From QHVT01 sp036399015 (GTDB taxonomy: Bacteria > Acidobacteriota > Thermoanaerobaculia > Gp7-AA8), in assembly GCA_036399015.1 (NCBI GenBank), contig DASWNW010000040.1:7726-71725 (forward strand): a stretch of DNA of 64,000 bases, given 5' to 3'. The notes under the pieces are model-generated. The model ran no database searches. It had not been told where the DNA came from and saw only the letters and a program-made list of their open reading frames with translations. A program made the position numbers and the translations under genes. Below are positions 56,667 to 64,000 of the stretch, one piece after another (position 1 is the first letter of the stretch; each line of letters opens with the position of its first letter).

Positions 56667-57799
56667 CGGAACGGGAGCGCGCGCTGCAGCTTCTCCAGCG
56701 GATCGAGCGCGAGTCGCTCTACGCGTCGCTCGTGCTGATGGGCGAGTCGGGCTTCGTGCGCACGCTCGTGCTGGGCGTGCTGCGGTGGCGCTCGCGGCTC
56801 GACTTCGTGATCTCGGAGCTCGCACAGCGGCCGGTGAAGAAGCTCGACCTGACGGTGATCGACGCGCTGCGCATCGGAATCTACCAGTTGCTGTACATGA
56901 ACGTCGCGCCACACGCGGCGGTGTCGGAGACCGTCGATCTCACCCCGAAGCGGGCGCGCGGCTTCGTGAATGCGGTCCTCCGCAACCTCACGCGGGGCAA
57001 GGCGCCCGAGCCGCGCGACCCCGCCACGCGCACGGCGCATCCGCCCTGGCTGCTCGACCGCTGGTCGCGCACGTACGGCGCGGAGCGGGCGGTGAAGATC
57101 GCCGAGGCGAATCAGGAGCTGTCGTATCCCGACGCGCTGTCGCTCCGCGGGCAGACGCCGCCCGACTCCACCGCGTCCGAGCTGGTGCCGGGTCTCTTCA
57201 ACCTGCGCGGCTCCAGCGCCGAGCTCTCGCGCGGCGACTTTTACCCGATGGACGAGGGCAGCGCGGTCATCGCCGCAATCGCGCGCGCGGCCGGCGACGA
57301 CATCCTCGACCTCGCCGCCGCGCCGGGCGGCAAGACGATCTACATGACGCATCACGGCGCGCGCGTGGTCGCGAACGACGTCTCGTTCAACCGCCTCCGT
57401 CCCCTCCGCCACCCGCGGACGGTGGTGAGCGACGGGCGCGTCGCCGCGTTCCGGCGGAAGTTCGACGTGGTGCTGCTCGACGCGCCATGCAGCGCCACCG
57501 GGACGATCCGCAAGAACCCGGAGATCAAGTGGCGGATGCGCGAGGGCGACCTCGCCGGATTCGCGAAGCTGCAGCGCGAGCTGTTGCAGAACGCGGCGGC
57601 GCTCGCGTCGCGGTATGTCGTCTACTCCACCTGCTCGCTGGAGCCGGAGGAGAACGACGCCGTCGTCGAAGGATTCGCGCGCGAGGACATCACGCCGTTC
57701 GTGCCGGAGGGGGCGCGGCGGTGGGTGGAGAACGGTGTGTTGCGCCTGACGCCGGAGTCGGGCGCGGACGGATTCACCGCCTTCGTTCTCCGCGTGTAG
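56663..57799 (+). CDS. rsmB: 16S rRNA (cytosine-C5) methyltransferase, RsmB-like
   Basis: The 378-aa protein has an N-terminal NusB-like helical domain (about 1-130: VLGVLRWRSRLDFVI, DALRIGIYQLLY, NAVLRNLTRG). A class I methyltransferase follows: DLAAAPGGKT binds SAM, DAPCSATGT and STCSLEPEEN hold the two catalytic cysteines. It should methylate C967-equivalent of 16S rRNA. It is shorter than the ~430 aa of E. coli RsmB, with a compact middle. Confidence 0.93.
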   Translation: MTERERALQLLQRIERESLYASLVLMGESGFVRTLVLGVLRWRSRLDFVISELAQRPVKKLDLTVIDALRIGIYQLLYMNVAPHAAVSETVDLTPKRARGFVNAVLRNLTRGKAPEPRDPATRTAHPPWLLDRWSRTYGAERAVKIAEANQELSYPDALSLRGQTPPDSTASELVPGLFNLRGSSAELSRGDFYPMDEGSAVIAAIARAAGDDILDLAAAPGGKTIYMTHHGARVVANDVSFNRLRPLRHPRTVVSDGRVAAFRRKFDVVLLDAPCSATGTIRKNPEIKWRMREGDLAGFAKLQRELLQNAAALASRYVVYSTCSLEPEENDAVVEGFAREDITPFVPEGARRWVENGVLRLTPESGADGFTAFVLRV

Positions 57800-57813
57800 A
57801 CTTCGGCGCCTCA

Positions 57814-59763
57814 ATGCCTCGCGACTTACCGATCGGCAACGGATCGCTCCTCGTCGCGTTCGATGCGCAGTACCGCATCGCCGATTTCTACTTTCCGCGC
57901 GTGGGGATGGAGAACCACGCCTCCGGTAAGTCGCGCTTCGGCGTCTGGTGCGACGGAGCGCTGCATCCGACCGACGAGGCGCCGTGGCAGCGGACGCTCG
58001 AGTACCTGCGCGACACGCTCGTCACCGACGTCATCCTGCAGAACGATGCGCTCGGCCTGCGGCTGCGCTGCTACGACGCCGTCGATCCCGACTCGTGCAC
58101 GTTCGTGCGCAAGATCGTCGTGCGCAACCAGCGCGCCGAGGCGCGCGACGTGAAGCTGTTCCTCCATCACGAGCTGGCGCTGTACGGCACCGCGGTCGGC
58201 GACACCGTCATGTTCGACCCGCCTTCGGGGGCCATCCTGCAGTACAAGGCGCGGCGGTATGTGTTGATCAACTGCGACGGAGGCGTCGCGGAGTACGCGT
58301 GCGGCCGGAGCCAGACCGCCGGCGCCGAGGGGACTTGGGTGGACGCGGAGGACGGCGCGCTGTCGATGAATGCGATCGCGCAGGGGGCGGTCGACTCGAC
58401 GTTCGCGATCCCGCTGCACCTCGAGCCGAACGGCAGCGCCACCGCGTTCTACTGGATCTGCAGCGGGCGCACCGACGCCGAGGTGCGGAAGCTCGACGCG
58501 CGGGTGAGGGAGGAGGGGGTGGCGCATCTCCTCGCGCGCACCGGCTCCCACTGGTACACCTGGGTGAACAAGCCGGACGTCGACGTCACCGACCTGCCGG
58601 ACGAGGTCGTCGACCTCTACCGCCGATCGCTGCTGGTGGTGGCGACGCAGTGCGACCGCGGCGGCGCGGTCATGGCGGCGAACGACTCCGACATCACCTG
58701 GGGGCACAACGATCACTACTCGTACGTCTGGACGCGCGACGCGGCGTTCGTCTGCGACGCGATGGACCGGGCGGGCTTCCCGGAGATCACGCGCCGCTTC
58801 CTGCTCTTCGCGAACGAGATCATCCGCGACGACGGCTACTTCCTCCACAAGTACAACCCCGACGGCTCCCCCGCGCCGCTCTGGCATCCCTGGGTGCGCG
58901 ACGGCGAGCAGCAGTTGCCGATTCAGGAGGACGAGACGGCGCTGGTGATCTGGCTGATCGCGCGGCATTACGCGCGGACGCGCGACCTCGACCTGCTGCG
59001 CACCATCTATAAGCGCCTGGTCGTCTCCGCCGCCGACTTCCTGGTGCGCTTCCGCGATCCGGAGACCGGCCTGCCGCTGCCGAGCTTCGACATGTGGGAG
59101 GAGCGGTTCGGCACGTTCACCTTCACCTGCTCGTCGGTCTGGGCGGGCCTCAACGCGGCGGCCGAGCTGGCGAATCTCTTCAACGAGCAGGACCGGCGCG
59201 CCGCGTACGTCAAGGCTGCCGCCGAGGTGCGCGACGCGATGAAGAAGCATCTCTGGGTGGAGGAGGAGGGGCGTTTCGCGCGCGGCCTCGTTCGCCGCGA
59301 CGACAACCGCCTCACGCTCGACCGCACCGTCGACTCCTCCGCCTTCGCGGCGTTCTACCTCGGCGTCTTTCCCTCCGCGAGCGCCATGATCGAGGGGACG
59401 ATGAGCGCGATTCGCGAGAAGCTCTGGGTGCGCACCGACACCGGCGGCGCGGCGCGTTACGAGAACGACGCGTACCACCGCATCTCCGACGAGGTGGAGC
59501 GCGTGCCCGGCAACCCCTGGATCCTCTGCACGCTCTGGCTGGCCGAGCATGTGATCTCGAAGGCGACCAGCGTCGAGGGGCTGCAGCGGGCGCTCGACCT
59601 CGTGCGCTGGGCGCGCTCGAAGGCGACGCCGTCGATGATCCTCCCCGAGCAGGTCGACCCTTACGACGGCCAGCCGCTGTCGGTTGCGCCTCTGACCTGG
59701 AGCCACGCGCAGGTGATCTCGATCGTGCACGGCTACCTCGACGCGTTGAGACGGCTGCGCTAG
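57814..59763 (+). CDS. GH15 glucoamylase/trehalase-like glycoside hydrolase
   Basis: The 649-aa protein has an N-terminal beta-sandwich (about 1-270, starting LPIGNGSLLVAFDAQYRI) and an (alpha/alpha)6 barrel (about 280-649). DRGGAVMAANDSDI and YVWTRDAAFV precede the active site. The general acid Glu lies in SFDMWEERFG, and the base in LPEQVDPYDGQP. There is no signal peptide, so it should act in the cytoplasm on alpha-glucans or trehalose. With glgA elsewhere in the window, storage-glucan turnover is plausible. Confidence 0.93.
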   Translation: MPRDLPIGNGSLLVAFDAQYRIADFYFPRVGMENHASGKSRFGVWCDGALHPTDEAPWQRTLEYLRDTLVTDVILQNDALGLRLRCYDAVDPDSCTFVRKIVVRNQRAEARDVKLFLHHELALYGTAVGDTVMFDPPSGAILQYKARRYVLINCDGGVAEYACGRSQTAGAEGTWVDAEDGALSMNAIAQGAVDSTFAIPLHLEPNGSATAFYWICSGRTDAEVRKLDARVREEGVAHLLARTGSHWYTWVNKPDVDVTDLPDEVVDLYRRSLLVVATQCDRGGAVMAANDSDITWGHNDHYSYVWTRDAAFVCDAMDRAGFPEITRRFLLFANEIIRDDGYFLHKYNPDGSPAPLWHPWVRDGEQQLPIQEDETALVIWLIARHYARTRDLDLLRTIYKRLVVSAADFLVRFRDPETGLPLPSFDMWEERFGTFTFTCSSVWAGLNAAAELANLFNEQDRRAAYVKAAAEVRDAMKKHLWVEEEGRFARGLVRRDDNRLTLDRTVDSSAFAAFYLGVFPSASAMIEGTMSAIREKLWVRTDTGGAARYENDAYHRISDEVERVPGNPWILCTLWLAEHVISKATSVEGLQRALDLVRWARSKATPSMILPEQVDPYDGQPLSVAPLTWSHAQVISIVHGYLDALRRLR

Positions 59764-59772
59764 ATTGTCGCC

Positions 59773-60066
59773 ATGGCTGGGAAAGCAGAGATCATCGACG
59801 CGATGTCGGAAGAGGCGGGGATCACGAAGAAGGAAGCCGCCGCGGCGTTCGATGCCTTCGTCCGCTACGTGTCCGAGTCGTGCCAGAGCGGCGACCGCTG
59901 CGCGGTTCCGGGGCTGGGGACGTTCCAGGTGACGCAGCGCGCGGCGCGCGAGGGGACGAACCCGCGCACGAAGGAGAAGATCACCATTCCCGCCTCCACG
60001 AACGTGAAGTTCAAGGCGGGGAAGGATCTGCGGGACCAGGTGGGGCGGGCGAAGGCCCGCCGCTGA
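59773..60066 (+). CDS. HU-family DNA-binding protein
   Basis: The 97-aa protein has the complete HU fold: KAEIIDAMSEEAGITKKEAAAAFDAF, then GLGTFQVTQRAAREGTNPRT and the arm KEKITIPASTNVKFKAGKDL. The conserved Pro of the DNA-intercalating arm is in KITIPAS. It starts 9 bp after the GH15 stop. Its TGA stop is directly followed by the TGA of the convergent dGTPase gene, so the two genes end at adjacent bases (TGATCA). Confidence 0.95.
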   Translation: MAGKAEIIDAMSEEAGITKKEAAAAFDAFVRYVSESCQSGDRCAVPGLGTFQVTQRAAREGTNPRTKEKITIPASTNVKFKAGKDLRDQVGRAKARR

Positions 60067-61083
60067 TCACACTTCCCAGCGCCGCGGCAGGAACAGCTCC
60101 GCGTAGAGGTTCAGCGCGTAGCGGTCCGTCATGCCGGCGATGAAGTCGATCGCCAGCCGCTCCACCGGCTCGCCGTTCGAGGCGTCGACGAAGCGGCCGG
60201 GGTTCGCGACCACGTGTTCGAAGAGCGCGGTGAGGATCTTCTGCGCCTTCTCGAACTCACCGCGCACCTGCGGGATGAGGTACATGTTCTCGAACATGTA
60301 CTTGCGCAGCGCGTCGAGCGCCTGCTCGATCTCCGGGCTCATCGCGATCGCCTCGTAGTCGCAGGCGAGGGTGGCGTTGATGACGTCGCGCACCATCCGG
60401 TCGATGCGGTCGCTCCCTTTCGCGCCGAGGGTGTCGCGGATCTCCTTCGGGATGTCGTCCTCCCGGATGATCCCGGCGCGGATGCCGTCGTCGATGTCGT
60501 GGTTGACGTAGGCGATGATGTCGGAAATGCGCACGATGTCGCCCTCGAGCGTCAGCGCGCGGGACTTCGGCCGCTTGCGCAGCAACTCCCCCTTCTCGCC
60601 CTTGGAGTGTTTGAGGATGCCGTCGCGCACCTCGACGGTCAGGTTGAGGTCTTCGAGCGTCTCGACGACGCGCACCGACTGCCGGTAGTGGTCGAATCCC
60701 CCCTGCACGAGCTTGTTCAGCGCCGCCTCGCCGGCATGTCCGAACGCGGAGTGGCCGAGGTCGTGTCCGAGCCCGATGGCCTCGGTCAGCACCTCGTTGA
60801 GGCGCAGCGACTTGGCGATCGTGCGGGCGATCTGCGTGACCTCCAGGACATGCGTGAGCCGCGTACGGTAGTGGTCCCCTTCCGGGGCGAGGAACACCTG
60901 CGTCTTGTGCTTGAGGCGGCGGAAGGCCTTGCAGTGGATGATGCGGTCGCGGTCGCGCTGGTACGACGGCCGGAGATCGTCCTCCGCCTCGGCGCGATCG
61001 CGTCCGCGCGTCTCGGCACTCTTCGCTGCGCGGGGGACGAGCGTCTCGTACTCGATGCGCTCGAGCATCTCGCGGATGGTCAT
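60067..61083 (-). CDS. dgt: dGTPase-like HD-domain phosphohydrolase
   Basis: The 338-aa protein is a type of short dGTP triphosphohydrolase: IHCKAFRRLKHKTQVF, YRTRLTHVLEV (first His), GLGHDLGHSAFGHAGE (HD pair plus second set) and DIIAYVNHDIDDGIRAG (last Asp). It hydrolyses dGTP or other dNTPs to nucleoside and triphosphate. It is the short form common outside enterobacteria. The gene follows the GH44 gene on the same strand after 10 bp. Confidence 0.93.
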   Translation of the reverse strand: MTIREMLERIEYETLVPRAAKSAETRGRDRAEAEDDLRPSYQRDRDRIIHCKAFRRLKHKTQVFLAPEGDHYRTRLTHVLEVTQIARTIAKSLRLNEVLTEAIGLGHDLGHSAFGHAGEAALNKLVQGGFDHYRQSVRVVETLEDLNLTVEVRDGILKHSKGEKGELLRKRPKSRALTLEGDIVRISDIIAYVNHDIDDGIRAGIIREDDIPKEIRDTLGAKGSDRIDRMVRDVINATLACDYEAIAMSPEIEQALDALRKYMFENMYLIPQVRGEFEKAQKILTALFEHVVANPGRFVDASNGEPVERLAIDFIAGMTDRYALNLYAELFLPRRWEV

Positions 61084-61093
61084 GCGCGCGATG

Positions 61094-62998
61094 CTAACGC
61101 ACTGAGCGCCGCTTCCCCGTCCGCCGCGGCGGGTCGGGCGGCGGCTCCATGATCTCGCTCGTCACGAGGCGCGACTCCGTGGTGCGGTTGCCGGCGCTGT
61201 CGAACGCGGTGACGGTGACGTGGTTCCAGCCGTTCTTCAGCGCGATCGGACCCGCCGTCCAGGAGGTCGTTCCGGTGGCGGTGACGTCGACGGGCGCCGT
61301 GCCGCTGACGTGCACCTTGACCGACGAGATGCCGCCCGCGTCCGAGGCAGTGCCACTGAAGGTGTAGAGGCCGGAGTCGTTCCGCACGACGTTCGCGAAC
61401 GTGAGGGAGGGGTCGATGACGTCGGTCGTGCCGGGGAAGACCAGGAGCGTCACGCTCTGCGCCGGCAGGGTGAGGGCCGTGCCGGGCGCGACGCCGGCGA
61501 CCTGCGCGATCCCGGCGGAGGTGAGCTGCCAGCGCTGTGCGTTCCCGGTCGGCGTGTAGCTCGCGAGTTGCGGCAGCACCGTGGCCGCCGACGCGAGCTG
61601 CTTGTTGACCAGCATGATCGTGAGCGCGCGGTCCGACGTGCGGATCGCGGCGAAGGCGGAGACGTTGTCGGGATTCGGCGCGGTGGCGCGGACGCTGATG
61701 TCGCCGAACGCCGACTTGCTGCCGTCGTAGTTGCGGTACATCCGGATGGCGCGATAGGCGGGGGAGTCTGTCGCCGGCGTTACCCAGCGCGCGGCCATGT
61801 CCATCCCTTCGCGGCCGAGGATCCCGAGGACGTCAGCCTGCGCGGTGGCGCCGTTCATGTGGTTGTCGGCGCCCCAGGAGTACTCGGTCAGGCCGACCGG
61901 CGTCAGCGGATCGTACGTGTCGACCCATTCCTTGAGGCGCGGCACGAGCCGCACCTTCTCGGCGATCCAGGTCTCGTCGGTGTAGTCCGGGTCCCAGAGC
62001 GAGCGGGTGGAGCGGTTGCGGCGGAGCTGCATCGCGCTGGAGACGTCGTCGGAGTACTCGCCGCCCTGCGGGTAGTAGTGGACGGTGAAGACGTCCACGA
62101 GCTTCCGGCCGAAGCTCCTCTCGTGCTCGTGCAGCTTCGCGAGCAGCCAAGGGAGGTAGTCCCATCCGCCGTGCGCGACGCGGTCGGGCGTGTTCGACCA
62201 CTGTCCGGTGCGGGAGCCGTACTGCTGGTCGTAGCCGCTGAGGAGATAGCCGCTCCAGCCCCACTCCTCCGGCGCGACGACGAGCGCGTTCGGATCGACC
62301 GACTTCACCTTCTCGCCGTAGTCGACGATCTTCTCGAACATCTCGTCCATCGTCGGCGCCTCAGGGCGCACGTCGCGGTGCGTCCCGTGCCAGATGGAGG
62401 GCTCGTTGTCGAGGATGTAGTAGCGCACGCCGCTGCCGGCGGCGCCGCCCCATCTGGTGACGAGGTGCTGGACCCACGCCGCCATGAAGCTCGAGTCGAC
62501 CGGCGTGTTCGCGTCGTGGGGATCGTTGTCCGTGATCAGCGTGCCGTTCGTCCGGACGCCATTGCCGGCGTCGGGGAACCATTGCCAGTCGGAGTGCTGC
62601 TGCGCGCCGTACTTGGCGATCGAGAAGCTGGCGAGGCGTTGCCGGTTCGGGCCCATCTTCGCGACCCAGCCGATCATCGGGATGGTGATCATCGGCTGCG
62701 CGCCGCCGTCCTTCGTCTCCTGGATGAAGTTGTCCGTCTCCTCGCCTGGAACGTCGGGGCCGTGCTCGAGCGACTCGTAAAACCAGTCGTGGGCGTGGTT
62801 CGCGGCGTTCTGCTGCCAGTTGTAGCGCGTGGTGGTGTTGCCGCCCGAGCGGTTGAGCTGCACGTTGAGGTCGAGCAGTTGCGCCGGCGTGGCGAAGTTG
62901 ACGCCGTAGACGTTCGGGTTGATGCGGTGGCGGTCGGCCGCCGCGTCGACGTTGATGGTCAGGGTCTGGGCGAGGACGAGGGCGAGGACGGAATGCAC
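61094..62998 (-). CDS. GH44-type secreted glycoside hydrolase with Ig-like C-terminal domain
   Basis: The 634-aa protein starts at GTG 62998 with a short hydrophobic leader (MHSVLALVLAQT); a start further upstream in frame is possible. GH44 landmarks are INPNVYGVNFA, SGGNTTTRYNWQQNAANH, YYILDNEPSIWHGTHRD (catalytic acid Glu) and GLTEYSWGADNHMNG (nucleophile Glu). Residues about 400-500 are the beta domain, and about 515-610 an Ig/FN3-like domain (VKVHVSGTAPVDVTA, NHVTVTAFDSAGNRT). The tail is Pro/Arg-rich. The family degrades cellulose, xyloglucan and related beta-glucans. Confidence 0.92.
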   Translation of the reverse strand: MHSVLALVLAQTLTINVDAAADRHRINPNVYGVNFATPAQLLDLNVQLNRSGGNTTTRYNWQQNAANHAHDWFYESLEHGPDVPGEETDNFIQETKDGGAQPMITIPMIGWVAKMGPNRQRLASFSIAKYGAQQHSDWQWFPDAGNGVRTNGTLITDNDPHDANTPVDSSFMAAWVQHLVTRWGGAAGSGVRYYILDNEPSIWHGTHRDVRPEAPTMDEMFEKIVDYGEKVKSVDPNALVVAPEEWGWSGYLLSGYDQQYGSRTGQWSNTPDRVAHGGWDYLPWLLAKLHEHERSFGRKLVDVFTVHYYPQGGEYSDDVSSAMQLRRNRSTRSLWDPDYTDETWIAEKVRLVPRLKEWVDTYDPLTPVGLTEYSWGADNHMNGATAQADVLGILGREGMDMAARWVTPATDSPAYRAIRMYRNYDGSKSAFGDISVRATAPNPDNVSAFAAIRTSDRALTIMLVNKQLASAATVLPQLASYTPTGNAQRWQLTSAGIAQVAGVAPGTALTLPAQSVTLLVFPGTTDVIDPSLTFANVVRNDSGLYTFSGTASDAGGISSVKVHVSGTAPVDVTATGTTSWTAGPIALKNGWNHVTVTAFDSAGNRTTESRLVTSEIMEPPPDPPRRTGKRRSVR

Positions 62999-63060
62999 GC
63001 GCGCAACGTAGCCGCTTCCGGGCTTCGCGCGCGGTGAGGAGGGTCACACGAGCGCGGCCG

Positions 63061-63090
63061 TTGACGAACCCGCTTCCGGCGCCGTATCAT
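63061..63090 (+). promoter_or_regulatory. Sigma-70-like promoter ahead of the terminator-bearing leader
   Basis: TTGACG (63061-63066) and TATCAT (63085-63090) are separated by 18 bp. Both are close to consensus, unusual in such GC-rich sequence. Transcription would begin at about 63096-63098, directly before the hairpins at 63094-63141. Confidence 0.55.
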
Positions 63091-63093
63091 CCG

Positions 63094-63146
63094 CTGCACA
63101 GCAAGATGTGCAGAAAAGGCCGGGTGCTCGCCCGGCCTTTTTTGTT
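63094..63146 (+). terminator. Tandem hairpins with rho-independent terminator in the leader of the zinc-finger gene
   Basis: A perfect 7-bp stem CTGCACA (63094-63100) / TGTGCAG (63107-63113) is followed without gap by AAAAGGCCGGG (63114-63124), a 6-nt loop, and CCCGGCCTTTTTT (63131-63143). The second is a strong intrinsic terminator. With the promoter at 63061 it would yield an RNA of only about 50 nt, 40 bp before the next gene, which suggests attenuation or a small RNA. Confidence 0.75.
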
Positions 63147-63184
63147 TTGGGCTCGATGGATCAACGGGAGAGAGGGAGGGCGGG

Positions 63185-63436
63185 ATGCTGTCCAGACAAC
63201 AGATCGAGAGGCTGGCGAAGCGGCGGGGCTGCCCGCGGTGCAACATGGAGAAGACCGAAGGGACGGCGCTCTGCAGGCGCTGCCGCTACAAGCTGCCGGC
63301 GCACATGCGGCTGCCGCTCGAAGGGATCGTCAAGAAAGAGGAGACGGTCGTCGAGCGGGCGCTCCGCGCCGCCGCGAACTACTTCGACATCCATTACAAG
63401 TCGATCCGCCACTTCGGCGGCGGCCGGATCCGCTGA
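63185..63436 (+). CDS. Small zinc-ribbon protein
   Basis: The 83-aa protein has a Cys4 motif: Cys16-Pro-Arg-Cys19 and Cys30-Arg-Arg-Cys33, a treble-clef or ribbon-like zinc site. The rest is basic and helical (KKEETVVERALRAAANYFDIHY). A purine-rich GAGAGAGGGAGGG precedes the ATG. No family was recognised; nucleic-acid binding is a reasonable guess from charge and zinc site. The gene lies downstream of an apparent transcription attenuator. Confidence 0.75.
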   Translation: MLSRQQIERLAKRRGCPRCNMEKTEGTALCRRCRYKLPAHMRLPLEGIVKKEETVVERALRAAANYFDIHYKSIRHFGGGRIR

Positions 63437-63445
63437 CGGAGCGCG

Positions 63446-64000
63446 TCACCCCGTATCGTGCCGGGCGCGCAGCAGCGTCGCCGTCAGCTCGGCCGGCAGT
63501 ACCGGCTTGCGCAGGTAGCCGTCGAAGCCCGCCGCCAGGATCTTGTCGCGGTCCTCGGGGCGCAGATAGACGGCGGTGATGGCGATGGCGGGCACCGACG
63601 AGGCGCGGGAGTGCTCCCGCAGGCGGTGGATGAACGCGAAGCCATCCGCCTCCGGCAAGGCGAGGTCGCTCAGGATGACGCTCGGCTGCCGGTCCTCGAG
63701 CGCGCGGAGACCTTCCTCCACGGTCGCGACGGGGATGACCTCCGCGCCATACTGCTCGACCATCTTCGTCAGGACGAGGCGGGAGCCCGGGTCGTCTTCC
63801 AGCAGGAGCACCACCGCGCCGCGGAGCGATCCCGCGGCCGGCAGAGGCTCGGCGGGCCGCGCGTCCTCCGGCGCGAGCGGCAGCGTGACGCGGAACGTGG
63901 ACCCCTTGCCGATTCCGGGGCTCTCCGCGCCGATCACGCCGCCGTGGAGCTCCACGAGGTGCCGCGCCAGCGCCAGTCCGATGCCCATCCCGCCGGCACT
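63446..64000 (-). CDS. Hybrid histidine kinase / response regulator, C-terminal part (5' end cut)
   Basis: The frame is open to the right edge; only the last ~184 residues are present. It begins within the ATPase domain with the G2-like box SAGGMGIGLALARHLVELHGG and GKGSTFRVTLPL. After a short linker comes a receiver domain: LLLEDDPGSR acidic pair, phosphoacceptor Asp in VILSDLALPEADG, Thr in AIAITAVY and Lys in GYLRKPV. The gene is thus a hybrid kinase with one C-terminal receiver. Sensor region and His box lie outside the window. Confidence 0.88.
   Translation of the reverse strand, partial: SAGGMGIGLALARHLVELHGGVIGAESPGIGKGSTFRVTLPLAPEDARPAEPLPAAGSLRGAVVLLLEDDPGSRLVLTKMVEQYGAEVIPVATVEEGLRALEDRQPSVILSDLALPEADGFAFIHRLREHSRASSVPAIAITAVYLRPEDRDKILAAGFDGYLRKPVLPAELTATLLRARHDTG

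Noticed and set aside
1..64000. tRNA or rRNA genes, IS transposases, integrases, prophage
   Set aside because: No clover-leaf or conserved rRNA segment was noticed by eye, and no transposase or integrase motif appears in any convincing frame.

Overview
The window is one contiguous stretch of very GC-rich, gene-dense chromosome from a Gram-negative bacterium. Lipid A and LPS core genes (waaA, an lpxK-lpxL fusion, waaF), an OmpW-like barrel and a Tat-exported enzyme show an outer membrane. Large secreted beta-sandwich proteins, GH44 and GH15 glycosidases, carboxypeptidase-regulatory repeat proteins and AmmeMemo proteins fit a heterotroph of the Acidobacteriota (Thermoanaerobaculia-like). That placement is inference, since no rRNA or tRNA gene was seen. 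Neighbouring genes repeatedly overlap as ATGA or GTGA.

Layout. 1-7.8 kb: a truncated membrane protein, a Nudix hydrolase convergent with a stand-alone LigD-type 3'-phosphoesterase, a CHASE3/PAS/GAF sensor kinase, a secreted HEYGH metalloprotease and an unknown protein. 7.8-16.2 kb: two very large exported proteins in divergent orientation around a 21-bp palindromic tandem array. 16.3-21.9 kb: a leftward operon for a periplasmic PaoABC-type aldehyde oxidoreductase, followed by mpaA and a murI-like racemase. 22-26.7 kb: an unfamiliar leftward cassette of winged-helix protein, AAA ATPase and PD-(D/E)XK nuclease-FtsK motor. 26.8-32.6 kb: a PrcB-like lipoprotein, a TIGR02757 protein, and an NtrB/NtrC-like two-component pair. 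32.6-38.1 kb: M14 peptidase, Memo-like protein, glycogen synthase, a 35-aa membrane protein and free-methionine-sulfoxide reductase. 38.1-42.5 kb: leftward LPS genes. 42.9-49.1 kb: hflX, an acetyltransferase and a hemX-hemA-hemC-cobA/hemD tetrapyrrole operon. 49.2-54.7 kb: OmpW-like protein, then methyltransferase, large membrane protein and phosphopantetheinyl transferase. 55.5-64 kb: fmt-rsmB, GH15, HU, a dGTPase-like protein, GH44, a small zinc-finger protein with a terminator-bearing leader, and a truncated hybrid kinase.

The most unusual material falls into two groups. The first is the cassette at 21973-26731, whose gene set matches no named system I recognise. It joins a nuclease to a DNA-pumping motor, with an ATPase that appears to carry a degenerate nuclease fold. 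The second is a set of short-period repeats with one shared architecture: four or so copies of a 7-, 8- or 10-bp unit, then a short spacer, then the same units inverted. Three unrelated unit sequences follow this plan. They lie in gene boundaries, at one start codon (where a repeat unit appears to supply the Shine-Dalgarno) and in frame inside linkers of coding regions. A 21-bp palindrome array and a 59-bp twin hairpin are separate repeat types.

Stretches of more than 300 bp without a firm gene are 11746-12079 (which holds the 21-bp array) and 42538-42898 (which holds a broken sigma-region-4-like reading frame).
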